Positions 19,700 through 28,373 of a stretch of DNA of 52,966 bases are shown one piece after another (within the stretch, counting starts at the first letter, position 1; every line of letters starts with the position of its first letter). The stretch covers positions 1-52,966 of the forward strand of contig VTPD01000006.1 in assembly GCA_008638015.1 (NCBI GenBank). Reading direction: 5' to 3'. Source of the stretch: Pelagibacteraceae bacterium (GTDB taxonomy: Bacteria > Pseudomonadota > Alphaproteobacteria > Pelagibacterales > Pelagibacteraceae). The translations under genes were made by a program, and so were the position numbers. The notes below the pieces were generated by a model, which was given only the letters and a program-made list of their open reading frames with translations, made no database searches and was not told the DNA's origin.

Positions 19700-20188
19700 T
19701 TATATTAACCTTTCAAATAAACCATTTGGGATCGGTATTTGAGCAACTTTAGTAAAAAAAAGATATATAAAGAGTGGTGCCAAGATTGAAACACATGCAA
19801 TTATAATTGGTCTTCGCTCTCCTCCTAATAACATTAAAAATAAAATAGAAAAAACAGAAACAATTGGGATACCCAAAATTGGCAACATAAATATTATAAA
19901 AAAAATTAAAGCTAAAACAATCATCATCCTGACCAAATATTTATTTTCTATTAAATTAGTTTTTTCAAAAAAACCTGAAGTAAAATTTTTGATTAAAATT
20001 CCAATTCCTATAAATATTAAAATGTAAGAAATTAACCTTGGGTAATAAGATGGTGATAATACCGAAAACTCAACATTTCCTGGCTCAATAATGCCAACAG
20101 GAATTAAAAAAAATATCAAAAAACTACCAAAAACAATAAAAGCAAATGCAGAAAAAACATCTTGTTTTAGAAAGTTTTTGGTTTTCAT
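19700..20188 (-). CDS. tctB: Tripartite tricarboxylate transporter, small permease TctB
   Basis: This 162-residue protein has four predicted membrane helices (about 13-34, 52-66, 87-106, and 113-125 with 130-150). It is of the size and layout of TctB, the poorly conserved small permease subunit. Sequence identity between TctB proteins is low, so the call rests on topology and position between the ROK gene and tctA. The first residues MKTKNFLKQDVFSAFAFIVFG are typical. It lies 2 bases after the ROK gene stop and 3 bases before tctA, so all are one transcript. Confidence 0.9.
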   Translation of the reverse strand: MKTKNFLKQDVFSAFAFIVFGSFLIFFLIPVGIIEPGNVEFSVLSPSYYPRLISYILIFIGIGILIKNFTSGFFEKTNLIENKYLVRMMIVLALIFFIIFMLPILGIPIVSVFSILFLMLLGGERRPIIIACVSILAPLFIYLFFTKVAQIPIPNGLFERLI

Positions 20189-20190
20189 TT

Positions 20191-21405
20191 TTATCTATCG
20201 CTAGCTATTTTTAATTGATCAACATCAAATGATTTTGCAAAAATAAATTCATCTAAAGCAACACTTTTAGCGGCTTCTTCTGAAGTAATTTGGCTAAATC
20301 TTAAAAAATTTTCAATATTTTTATATCCCAATTCATTTAACTTAAAATTAACCCCTTCAGCATAATCATTTTGTCTGCCCACTTCTCCAGCAACAATTAA
20401 CATTGAAGGATTAAATAAAATTTTAATTGAATCAATTGCTTGGCCAAGATATTTTCCAGCATTAAAAAAAAGTTTTTTAATTTTCATATTTCCTCCGTCA
20501 GCTTGTGATATTAAGTTGTGAAGTTGTCGATCTTTACTTTCTTTTTTCATTTTCAATGTTTCAGCAAATTTTACCAAAGATATTCCAGAAGCAAGTGTTT
20601 CAAAGCAACCTTTTCTTCCACAATCTAGACATTTAGGTCCATTTTCATCTAAAATTAAATGCGAAATTGACCCAAACCCATTTAACATTGGATTAAAAAT
20701 CCCTCCCCCAATAAATGCACTTACACCAGTATTTAGAGCAACATTAATTAAATAAATATCTTTTGGTATTTCTAATTGAGAAATTTCAGCTTTAAGTAAT
20801 GCAGAAGCTCTTGCCTCAATTTTGACTGGCAAATTTAATTCTTTTTCAAGTCTGTCACGCAAACTGACTCCTTTCCATCCTAAAGGAAGTGAAAACAAAA
20901 CATCTTCTGTGCTTCCTAATGATAGTGCTGCAGACACTCCAATCCCAAGTAATTTTTTTTTGTCTATAGAATTGTCAAATACAATATCTTTAACTCTAGA
21001 AATTATTTGACCTATTGTTTTGTCAATTTCAGAAAATTTCAAATCAGATAAATCTTTTGTATCTAATGTTTCACCAACTGCATTAGATAAAACAATTTTT
21101 GGTCGATTGGCAGTCAATGAAATACCAATGACATATGCACTTTCCGGATTTACACTTAAATTAATTTCTTTCCTACCTGCTTTGCCTGTGGAATCTATAG
21201 TTCCTTGTTCGACTAAAATCCCATCCTGAATCATTACTCTGGTAATTTTTGAAACTGATGGAGGGGTTAAGCCTGATATATTTGCCAACTGGGATCTTGA
21301 AATTGTTCCAGCCCTGGAGATTAGATTTAATAAGTTTTTTTTATTAATATTTCGTATTCCTGGAACAGGAAATGAATTTAAAAAAATTTTACTATTAGTT
21401 TCCAT
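20191..21405 (-). CDS. ROK-family transcriptional regulator
   Basis: This 404-residue protein has an N-terminal winged helix-turn-helix (about 22-75: LISRAGTISRSQLANISGLTPPSVSKITRVMIQDGIL) and a C-terminal ROK (repressor, ORF, kinase) domain. The ROK zinc motif C-x2-C-x4-C appears as CLDCGRKGCFE near residue 260. The ExGH kinase-type motif is changed (FGSISH), consistent with a regulator rather than a sugar kinase. It is divergent from the TctC gene and leads tctB-tctA, so it most likely controls this transport and sulfatase locus in response to an imported compound. The effector cannot be read from the sequence. The ATG lies 126 bp from the TctC ATG. Confidence 0.9.
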   Translation of the reverse strand: METNSKIFLNSFPVPGIRNINKKNLLNLISRAGTISRSQLANISGLTPPSVSKITRVMIQDGILVEQGTIDSTGKAGRKEINLSVNPESAYVIGISLTANRPKIVLSNAVGETLDTKDLSDLKFSEIDKTIGQIISRVKDIVFDNSIDKKKLLGIGVSAALSLGSTEDVLFSLPLGWKGVSLRDRLEKELNLPVKIEARASALLKAEISQLEIPKDIYLINVALNTGVSAFIGGGIFNPMLNGFGSISHLILDENGPKCLDCGRKGCFETLASGISLVKFAETLKMKKESKDRQLHNLISQADGGNMKIKKLFFNAGKYLGQAIDSIKILFNPSMLIVAGEVGRQNDYAEGVNFKLNELGYKNIENFLRFSQITSEEAAKSVALDEFIFAKSFDVDQLKIASDR

Positions 21406-21428
21406 AAGAAATTATTATAAATTTTCAT

Positions 21429-21445
21429 TATTTATTCAATAAATA
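21429..21445. promoter_or_regulatory. Candidate ROK operator palindrome
   Basis: A 17-base perfect inverted repeat, TATTTATT C AATAAATA, lies in the divergent ROK/tctC gap. It is AT-rich and near-symmetric like the operators of NagC/Mlc-type ROK regulators. No binding data exist here, and in AT-rich DNA such repeats can arise by chance. Confidence 0.35.
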
Positions 21446-21474
21446 CTTTAAAATTTGATATTTATAATTATGAA

Positions 21475-21503
21475 TTGACTCTTTGTCATTAATTAATTAA
21501 CTA
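21475..21503 (+). promoter_or_regulatory. Promoter of the TctC gene
   Basis: A sigma-70-type promoter with TTGACT (21475-21480), a 17-base spacer and TAACTA (21498-21503) fits well to a start near 21510. The gene's Shine-Dalgarno AAGGGG lies at 21520-21526, about 6 bases before the ATG. The candidate operator palindrome at 21429-21445 ends 30 bases before the -35 element. Confidence 0.5.
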
Positions 21504-21531
21504 AAGAAACTAATTATTAGAAGGGGAAAAA

Positions 21532-22527
21532 ATGATAAAAAACATCAAAAAAAATGTAGTAATTTTTCTTTCTGCATTTTTACTAAGTTTATCTCCTAAC
21601 ATATTGTTAGCAGATAATTATCCAAGTAAACCAATTACACTGGTTATACCTTACGGTCCTGGTGGTTTGGCAGATGTGTCAGCTAGAATTTTAGCTGGTA
21701 CCTTACCTGGTTATATTGGTCAGCCAATTTTAGCTGTGAATAAGGCTGGAGCTGCAGGTGTAATTGCTTCCACATTTGTAAAAAATTCAAAGCCAGATGG
21801 TTATACATTGTTATTAGCAAGAGTTGGATCACAAATGGGAGTGCCAGCTATGAACAAAACCATTCCTTATAAATGGGATGATTTTACGATAATAGGAATG
21901 TTAGAAACAAATCCTTTTGTTCTAGTTGTGCCAAGCTCTAGTAGTATTAAATCTTTTAAAGATTTTGAAAAAAAAATAAAATCAGGAACTCCTATGACAT
22001 ACGGATCTACTGGAGTTGGTACTTTGCTTCACATTGCTACAGCTGTTATGGCTGACACGATGAATGCAAAAGATGGTGCTCTTACGCATGTTCCGTTCAA
22101 AGGTGGGGGGAAAGCCAGCGCTGCTCTTATGGGAGGTCAAGTAGATTTTATGTGGCAAGGTCTTTCAGGAGTTATAAATGGAATTAAAGCTGGTAAGCTT
22201 AGAGCTCTAGCAGTCGCTACTCCACAACGACAATCTTTACTACCGGATGTTCCGACTGGTACAGAATTGGGTTATAAAACTATGGAGCAGATTGTTGGAT
22301 GGTCTGCCGTATACGGGCCACCAAATATGTCGCCCGATGTTTTAAAACATATATCTGATGCTTTAGAAAAAAATAAATCTGATAAAACATGGATCAAGAT
22401 GAATAAAGCTATGGGGAATGTAATTGATGTTCGTAACCCGACAGATACTAAAGCTTTTGTAGAAGCGCAGTATAAAGTTTACGATAATACTCTAAAAAAA
22501 ATGAATATGCGTATAACTAAAAAATAA
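21532..22527 (+). CDS. tctC: Tripartite tricarboxylate transporter substrate-binding protein TctC
   Basis: TctC/Bug-type proteins capture the substrate in the periplasm for the TctAB permease. The 331-residue protein opens with a signal peptide (about residues 1-25, cleavage near LLADN) and the mature part begins YPSKPITLVIPYGPGGLAD, the family's GG-type ligand loop. The second loop GSTGVGTLLHIATA and the later LPDVPT motif are present. A strong Shine-Dalgarno AAGGGGA precedes the ATG. It is divergent from the ROK-tctB-tctA unit and followed by a strong terminator, which probably lets the binding protein be made in excess of the downstream genes. The ligand is unknown; Bug proteins mostly bind carboxylates. 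Confidence 0.95.
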   Translation: MIKNIKKNVVIFLSAFLLSLSPNILLADNYPSKPITLVIPYGPGGLADVSARILAGTLPGYIGQPILAVNKAGAAGVIASTFVKNSKPDGYTLLLARVGSQMGVPAMNKTIPYKWDDFTIIGMLETNPFVLVVPSSSSIKSFKDFEKKIKSGTPMTYGSTGVGTLLHIATAVMADTMNAKDGALTHVPFKGGGKASAALMGGQVDFMWQGLSGVINGIKAGKLRALAVATPQRQSLLPDVPTGTELGYKTMEQIVGWSAVYGPPNMSPDVLKHISDALEKNKSDKTWIKMNKAMGNVIDVRNPTDTKAFVEAQYKVYDNTLKKMNMRITKK

Positions 22528-22535
22528 ATAAGTAA

Positions 22536-22567
22536 AAAAAGTCCCAACTTAAATGTTGGGACTTTTT
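22536..22567 (+). terminator. Rho-independent terminator after tctC
   Basis: A 13-bp stem (AAAAAGTCCCAAC with GTTGGGACTTTTT, arms 22536-22548 and 22555-22567) encloses a 6-base loop. The stem ends in T5 on the plus strand and in A5 on the other side, so it may work both ways. It lies between tctC and the sulfatase, allowing partial read-through. Confidence 0.85.
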
Positions 22568-22608
22568 AAAATCTTCAATTTTTTATAATACCATCATCAA
22601 GTTATTAA

Positions 22609-24156
22609 ATGAAAAAACAAAATCCTAATTTTTTATTTATTATGGCAGACCAATTAGCTGCTAATGCTCTTTCTTTTTATGGAAATCAAACATCTAAAAC
22701 ACCCACTCTAGATCAATTAGCAAAACATGGAGTGGTTTTTGAAAATTGTTATTGTAATTTTCCAATGTGCGGTCCATCCAGAGCTTCATTGCACACAGGA
22801 AAAATGCCTTTTTCTATTAATATGTATGACAACGCAAGTGAATATAGATCAAGCATTCCTTCTTTTGCTCACTATTTAAGATTTTTAGACTATAGAGTTG
22901 AATTAAGCGGAAAAATGCATTTTGTAGGACCGGATCAATTACATGGCTATGAAAAAAGACACACAACTGAAATTTATCCTGCAAATTTTGCATGGACAGT
23001 TGACTGGAGTAAAGGAAGAGAATACCGACCAACCAATTTGACAATGGCTCCAGTCATTGAAAGTGGTCCTTGTATTAGATCTATGCAAATGGACTATGAC
23101 GATGAGGTCACAAATGCTGCGAAGCAAGCCATATATGATCTTGCTAGAAAAAAAGATGATAAGCCATTTTTTTTAACTATTTCTTTTACCCAACCACATT
23201 CTCCATTTACAATTTCAGAAGAATATTGGGACAGATATAATCATGATAAAATTGAACTTCCAAAAATTAAAGAAATACCATTAGACAAACAAGACCATCT
23301 AAGTAGAAATTTATATTATTGCCAAGGTCGTCATCAATATACCGTAACAGATGAGCACCGTCGAAATGCTAGGCACGGATATTATGGGATGATTTCTTAT
23401 ATAGATGATCAAATCCTCTCAATAAAAAATGTATTAGAAAAAACAGGATTAGATAAAAATACTATTATTATTTTCACAGCTGATCATGGCGAAATGATGG
23501 GTGAGCGAGGAATGTGGTATAAACAACATTTTTTTGAATGGGCATCTAAAATACCATTAATTATTTATGCACCTAATAGATTTAAGCCTTCAAAGATTAA
23601 TAAAAATGTTTCTTTAATTAATCTTTTACCAACATTTATTGATATCGTAACAGATGGAAAGGCATCAGAATTATTAAATCAAGAAATTGATGGTCAGTCA
23701 TTGTATCCATCTCTGCAAGGTTTAGATGACAATCTAGATGATGTGGCTATTTCTGAATTTGCCGCTGATGGTTCCACAGGACCTAGTAAAATGATTAAAA
23801 AAGGAAATTATAAATATATGTATTTAGAAGGAGTAGACGAGCTTTTGTATGATCTGAAAACTGATCCGGATGAAATTAAAAACCTCATTAACGAACCTCA
23901 GTATGCTAAAATTGCTGAAGAGCTAAGATTAATTGCTTTTAAAAATTGGGATCCAAATATTCTTAAAAAAATTATTCAAAAGGATCAAGAAAGAAGATTG
24001 TTTATACACAAAACAACAAATGGCATTCCAACCTGGGTAAATATGGTTCGTATTGATGACGCAGAAAGATATGTCCGAAATGGAAGTGCAGCAGATACAA
24101 AAGCAAAAGCAAGATTCCCATTTGTAAATCCTGCGAAACCAGATATTAAAAAATGA
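22609..24156 (+). CDS. betC: Choline-sulfatase-like sulfatase (BetC family)
   Basis: Type I sulfatases hydrolyse sulfate esters using a formylglycine made from Cys. The sulfatase signature is CGPSRASLHTG (Cys52), where the Cys is the formylglycine site. The N-terminal metal motif is IMADQ (Asp14), and a later metal site is TADHGEMMGERGMWYKQ. Long stretches match choline sulfatase in my reading: YDNASEYRSSIPSFAHYL, SGKMHFVGPDQLHG, FTQPHSPF and the C-terminal DDAERYVRNG...KARFPFV. There is no signal peptide, so it should act in the cytoplasm, as BetC does. No formylglycine-generating enzyme gene is in the window. The choline-O-sulfate substrate is inferred from similarity; another small organosulfate is possible. 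Confidence 0.85.
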   Translation: MKKQNPNFLFIMADQLAANALSFYGNQTSKTPTLDQLAKHGVVFENCYCNFPMCGPSRASLHTGKMPFSINMYDNASEYRSSIPSFAHYLRFLDYRVELSGKMHFVGPDQLHGYEKRHTTEIYPANFAWTVDWSKGREYRPTNLTMAPVIESGPCIRSMQMDYDDEVTNAAKQAIYDLARKKDDKPFFLTISFTQPHSPFTISEEYWDRYNHDKIELPKIKEIPLDKQDHLSRNLYYCQGRHQYTVTDEHRRNARHGYYGMISYIDDQILSIKNVLEKTGLDKNTIIIFTADHGEMMGERGMWYKQHFFEWASKIPLIIYAPNRFKPSKINKNVSLINLLPTFIDIVTDGKASELLNQEIDGQSLYPSLQGLDDNLDDVAISEFAADGSTGPSKMIKKGNYKYMYLEGVDELLYDLKTDPDEIKNLINEPQYAKIAEELRLIAFKNWDPNILKKIIQKDQERRLFIHKTTNGIPTWVNMVRIDDAERYVRNGSAADTKAKARFPFVNPAKPDIKK

Positions 24157-24177
24157 AAATAAAAAAAAATTAATACA

Positions 24178-25233
24178 TTGTTTGAAATTTATTTACCAAT
24201 AGCAGAAGTTAATATTAATTTTATTAGTCTAATTATAGTTAGCCTGTTTGCTGGTTTTTTTTCAGGTTTGCTTGGAATTGGAGGAGGTTGGATCATTACT
24301 CCAATATTAATATTTCTGGGAATTCCTCCGACTTTTGCAGTTGCTAACGGTGCAAATAACGTATTGGCAGCTTCCGTATCGGGAAGTCTTAGCCATTGGT
24401 TTAAAGGTCAGCTTGATATCAAAATGGGATTACTAATTTCTATTGGAGGAATAGTTGGTTCATTTATAGGAATTTTTATTTTTAAATTCTTTTTTGTGAT
24501 GGGCGTTATAGATAATTTAATTTATATTTTATATTGTATTTTTTTAAGCTCAATTGGAATTTCCATGTTAGTTGAGAGTTTAATTGAAATTAGAAGAATA
24601 AGTCAGAATAGATTTATAAGAAGAAAGCTACATAAACACTACTGGGTTCACAACCTTCCTTTTAAAATTAGACTTCACAAATCTCATCTTTATATAAGCA
24701 TAATTCCTCCGATTTTTTTTGGAGCCATTATTGGCATTATGTCATCCCTTCTTGGAGTGGGAGGCGGTTTTTTACTGGTACCAATCATGATTTACATTTT
24801 AGGAATGCCTGCACGATTAGTTCCGGGCACATCACTTTTTGTGATGATATTTGTAATGATTTTTGTTGTATTACTCCATGCAATTAATCATGACACGGTA
24901 GATATTTATTTAGCAATCATATTAGTTATAGGAAGTGTTATTGGCGCTCAGCTTGGAACTAAAATTGGAATGAAACTAAAAAATGAAGAAATTCGCGTAA
25001 CTATGTCAATTTTAGTTTTAATTTTTGGATTAAAATTTGGATATGATTTATTTTTTAGTAAAGTTGTAAAAAAATTATCTTCTGTGACTGACTACACTGT
25101 CACAAGTAATAATATGTCAGAATTTATTATAAATACTGCTCAAAACTTTCCTGGAACATATGCGATAAGTACTATGCTCATTTGCGTTATATTTGCTGCA
25201 ATTTCGGCTTACGCTTTTAAAAAGTTTATTTAA
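24178..25233 (+). CDS. TauE/SafE-type permease (sulfite/sulfate or organoanion exporter)
   Basis: TauE/SafE proteins are membrane permeases, many of them exporting sulfite, sulfate or sulfonates. The 351-residue product has about nine hydrophobic helices and the family's GIGGGW and GVGGGF loops (SGLLGIGGGWIITPIL near residue 35 and SSLLGVGGGFLLVPIM near 185). The start is the TTG at 24178; no ATG lies upstream in frame and the first helix begins at once. It begins 22 bases after the sulfatase stop. A direct role in removing sulfate freed by the sulfatase is a context-based inference. The ATG of the next gene overlaps its stop by one base. Confidence 0.85.
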   Translation: MFEIYLPIAEVNINFISLIIVSLFAGFFSGLLGIGGGWIITPILIFLGIPPTFAVANGANNVLAASVSGSLSHWFKGQLDIKMGLLISIGGIVGSFIGIFIFKFFFVMGVIDNLIYILYCIFLSSIGISMLVESLIEIRRISQNRFIRRKLHKHYWVHNLPFKIRLHKSHLYISIIPPIFFGAIIGIMSSLLGVGGGFLLVPIMIYILGMPARLVPGTSLFVMIFVMIFVVLLHAINHDTVDIYLAIILVIGSVIGAQLGTKIGMKLKNEEIRVTMSILVLIFGLKFGYDLFFSKVVKKLSSVTDYTVTSNNMSEFIINTAQNFPGTYAISTMLICVIFAAISAYAFKKFI

Positions 25234-25670
25234 TGAATTCAAATAAATTAATTCAAATTTTAGGATATGCAGGATTAATCCCATTTTACTTTTTATCTTT
25301 AGTGGCAAATTTGAAAAATTATAATTTTCTTATCGATATTTTCTTTATCTACTCTGTAATAATTTTATGTTTTTTATCTGGATCACTATGGATGAAGCTG
25401 ATTTTGCTTCCAGCGAAAACCAATGATTATTTGTTGAAGATATTATCTGTTACATTTCCCTTGATAGCTCTGGCTTCAGAATTGATGGTTACCTATGCAT
25501 TAAAGATAATCATTTATATTCTCATTTATCTGCTAATTTATATGTGCGATAAAAAAACGGCGGGAGAACAATTGCCTATATATATTCGTATGAGATTTTT
25601 TTTAACTGCAAATGTAATTATCTCTCATTTAATATTGCTATATGCAATCAGCACCAACGGCCTCTTTTAG
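25233..25670 (+). CDS. DUF3429-like four/five-helix membrane protein
   Basis: A 145-residue membrane protein with four or five hydrophobic helices. The start ILGYAGLIPF, the middle CFLSGSLWM and the late YIRMRFFLT fit DUF3429, an uncharacterised inner-membrane family. It begins at the stop of the TauE-type gene (TAATG), so it is translated with it. Its end overlaps pyrD tail-to-tail by 33 bases. No function is known; its place in the sulfatase transcript may be incidental, since DUF3429 genes are found in many contexts. Confidence 0.65.
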   Translation: MNSNKLIQILGYAGLIPFYFLSLVANLKNYNFLIDIFFIYSVIILCFLSGSLWMKLILLPAKTNDYLLKILSVTFPLIALASELMVTYALKIIIYILIYLLIYMCDKKTAGEQLPIYIRMRFFLTANVIISHLILLYAISTNGLF

Positions 25671-26690
25671 GCTTTGAAAACCATCTTTCATTAATAAATC
25701 CTCTAGTTCCTCATTTATTTTATTTGCAACATAAGGACCCTCGTAGACAAAAGATGTATAAAGTTGCACTAAACTTGCTCCAGATTTAATTTTTTCATAA
25801 GCGGATTTTCCATCTGAAACTCCTCCAGCACCAATGATAGGAATTTTGTTTCCTAATCTTTTATAAAATTTTTGGATAATTATATTAGAAGTAGTCTGGA
25901 GTGGAAATCCTGACAACCCTCCCATTTCTTCTTTAAATTTACTTCTTAAATCATTTCGATTTCCAATGGTTGTGTTGGTTAACACGATACCGTCAATTTT
26001 TTGATCTAGTAAAATATCTGATAATTCAGAAATATTATTATCAGTTATATCGGGGGAAATTTTTAAAATGATAGGAGTGCTATTATTAAGTTCGGCTTGC
26101 TTTGCCTTGATAGCTTTTAATAATTCTTCAATTTTACTTTTTTCATGCAAATCTCTTAGGTTAGGAGTATTGGGTGAAGAAATATTAATACAAATATAAT
26201 CAGATAATTTACAAAATTTTTCAAAACACTTTAAGTAATCATCTAGCTTAGATGTGCTTTCTTTGTTTGGTCCTATGTTAATTCCTAGAATTCCATTTGG
26301 TTTATTTTGATGTATTCTAGTATAAACTTCATCCATGCCAACACTTGGAAAACCAAGTCGATTAATTATAGCCTTATCTTCTGTTAACCTAAAAACTCTT
26401 GGTTTGGGATTGCCAGGTTGTGCAATTGGAGTAATGGTTCCAACTTCTGCAAATCCAAAACCTAGCTTAAAAATAGAATTATAAACCTCTGCATTTTTAT
26501 CAAAACCTGCAGCTATTCCTACTGGACTTCTAAAAATTTTTCCAAAAAGACTTGTTTCTAAAATTTTAGAGGGCTTACTTACGAATATATGTAAGGGTAA
26601 AAAATTTTTTTTTAAAAATTGAATTGCTAAATGATGTGAAAATTCAGGATCTGCTTTCTTCAGCAGAGAACTTATAATTTCATAAAGCAT
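25638..26690 (-). CDS. pyrD: Dihydroorotate dehydrogenase (class 2, quinone-dependent)
   Basis: PyrD oxidises dihydroorotate to orotate in pyrimidine synthesis. The class 2 form sits on the inner membrane and gives electrons to ubiquinone. The N-terminal amphipathic helix (MLYEIISSLLKKADPEFSHHLAI) that class 2 enzymes use for membrane contact is present. Other matches are SPVGIAAGFDKNAEV, CINISSPNTPNLRDL with the catalytic Ser region, ILKISPD, TNTTI, GGLSG and the FMN-binding IGAGGVSDG. The 350 residues are normal. It lies 4 bases after the lysS stop on the same strand. Confidence 0.95.
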   Translation of the reverse strand: MLYEIISSLLKKADPEFSHHLAIQFLKKNFLPLHIFVSKPSKILETSLFGKIFRSPVGIAAGFDKNAEVYNSIFKLGFGFAEVGTITPIAQPGNPKPRVFRLTEDKAIINRLGFPSVGMDEVYTRIHQNKPNGILGINIGPNKESTSKLDDYLKCFEKFCKLSDYICINISSPNTPNLRDLHEKSKIEELLKAIKAKQAELNNSTPIILKISPDITDNNISELSDILLDQKIDGIVLTNTTIGNRNDLRSKFKEEMGGLSGFPLQTTSNIIIQKFYKRLGNKIPIIGAGGVSDGKSAYEKIKSGASLVQLYTSFVYEGPYVANKINEELEDLLMKDGFQSLKEAVGADCI

Positions 26691-26694
26691 TTAT

Positions 26695-28260
26695 CTATTT
26701 TCTATTTAACGAATTATTTATCAAATCTATTGTTTCTTGCTTTCCAAAAAAACATATGAAGGAGCCCATTCTTGGACCCTGCTCATCTCCAAATACCACC
26801 TCATAAATTGCTTTAAACCAATTTCTTAATTCCTCTTTAGCATAATAATTTTTACCAACGGTAAAAACAATTGTTTGCATTTCTTCTGGTGACAAACCTT
26901 CCGGCATTTTTTGAATCTCTTGCGTAAGTTCTAATAAAGCTTTCTTTTCTAGCTCATTTGCTGATCTATATTTTTTATGAATTTTGACATGATCATTAAA
27001 ATAAGAAATCGCATTTTTAATCAGTTTTTCTAAAATGGGATGTTCAGTGCGATTAACGTCGGATTTAAAGTTTTTAATAAATTTCCACAAAACTTCCTCA
27101 TTATCTGCATTGCTGGCGCTAACCAAGTTCAGCAAAACGCCAAAAGTAATAACATTTTTTTCTTGAGGAGGATTTCCATCATGAACATGCCATACTGGAT
27201 TACCTAATTGCTCTTTCATTGGCTGTTCAGAAAATTTATCTAAAAAACTTAAATACTCATCTACTGCTTTGGGTATCACTTGCGGATAGAGTTTTTTTGC
27301 CCTTTGTGGGTTTTGATACATATATAATGCTAAACTTTCAGGGCTTGCATACTTCAGCCAATCCTCGATAGAAATACCATTTCCTTTGGATTTTGAAATC
27401 TTCTCTCCTTTTTCGTCTAAAAATAATTCATAATAAAAACCACTTGGCGGTTTGTGTCCTAAAACTTTACAAATTTCATATGATAATTCTGCGCTAGGAA
27501 TTAAATCTTTACCATACATTTCAAAATCAACTTCTAATGCATGCCATCGCATAGCCCAGTCCACTTTCCATTGTAACTTACAGTTCCCTCCTGTGATCGG
27601 AGTGGAAAATTTTTTTCCATTACTTTCGTACACTATCTCATGAGACGCAATATTTTTTTCTAATATAGCAACTTCCAAAACATGGCCTGTTTCAGGACAG
27701 ATTGGTAAAAATGGGCTATAAGATTTTCTTCGCTCAGGACCTAGTGTTGGCAAAATAATATTCATAATTTTATCGTAATTAGATAAAATTAATTTTAAGG
27801 TCTCATCAAATACTCCTGATTTATATAATACGGTTGAACTTTTAAATTCATAAGAAAAACCAAATTGATCTAAAAAACTTTTGAGCATCTCATTATTATG
27901 TTCACCAAAGCTATTAAATTTGCCAAATGGATCTGGGACGCTGGTTAGTGGCTTGTGAAGATTTTTTTCTAATACTTCTTTATTTGAAATGTTTTCTGGT
28001 ACTTTACGTAAGCCATCCATGTCGTCAGAAAAGGTAAATAGCTTTGTTGGAATGTCAGATATTTTTTTAAAAGCTTGTATCACCATGGTAGTTCTACAAA
28101 CTTCACCGAATGTTCCTATGTGCGGTAAGCCACTCGGTCCGTAGCCAGTTTGAAATAAAGCATAACCTTTTTTTTCTAAAAGTTTTTGCCTTTTTTTCAA
28201 TAACTCCCTTGCTTCTACGAATGGCCAGGCTTTTGAATCTAAATACTCGTTATCAATCAT
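26695..28260 (-). CDS. lysS: Lysyl-tRNA synthetase, class I
   Basis: This enzyme charges tRNA-Lys with lysine. It is the class I, archaeal-type LysRS that many alphaproteobacteria have instead of the class II enzyme. HIGT at residues 47-50 is the HIGH motif and KISKS at 287-291 is the KMSKS motif. The opening YALFQTGYGPSGLPHIGTFGEV is characteristic. The 521 residues are normal. It starts 113 bp from trkH on the opposite strand and leads pyrD. Confidence 0.96.
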   Translation of the reverse strand: MIDNEYLDSKAWPFVEARELLKKRQKLLEKKGYALFQTGYGPSGLPHIGTFGEVCRTTMVIQAFKKISDIPTKLFTFSDDMDGLRKVPENISNKEVLEKNLHKPLTSVPDPFGKFNSFGEHNNEMLKSFLDQFGFSYEFKSSTVLYKSGVFDETLKLILSNYDKIMNIILPTLGPERRKSYSPFLPICPETGHVLEVAILEKNIASHEIVYESNGKKFSTPITGGNCKLQWKVDWAMRWHALEVDFEMYGKDLIPSAELSYEICKVLGHKPPSGFYYELFLDEKGEKISKSKGNGISIEDWLKYASPESLALYMYQNPQRAKKLYPQVIPKAVDEYLSFLDKFSEQPMKEQLGNPVWHVHDGNPPQEKNVITFGVLLNLVSASNADNEEVLWKFIKNFKSDVNRTEHPILEKLIKNAISYFNDHVKIHKKYRSANELEKKALLELTQEIQKMPEGLSPEEMQTIVFTVGKNYYAKEELRNWFKAIYEVVFGDEQGPRMGSFICFFGKQETIDLINNSLNRK

Positions 28261-28373
28261 CTAATGAAATTTACTCCTTATAACTCAAAAATTAAAAATT
28301 TGTCATGTATTTTACTTGTAAACTTCCTTTGTTTTAAAAACGAATTCCTATATTTTTATATTTACGTGAAAAT

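Noticed and set aside
24154-24180. Sulfatase-TauE fusion by read-through
   Set aside because: The frame is shared, but two stops (TGA at 24154 and TAA at 24160) lie between and the TauE start is a plausible TTG.
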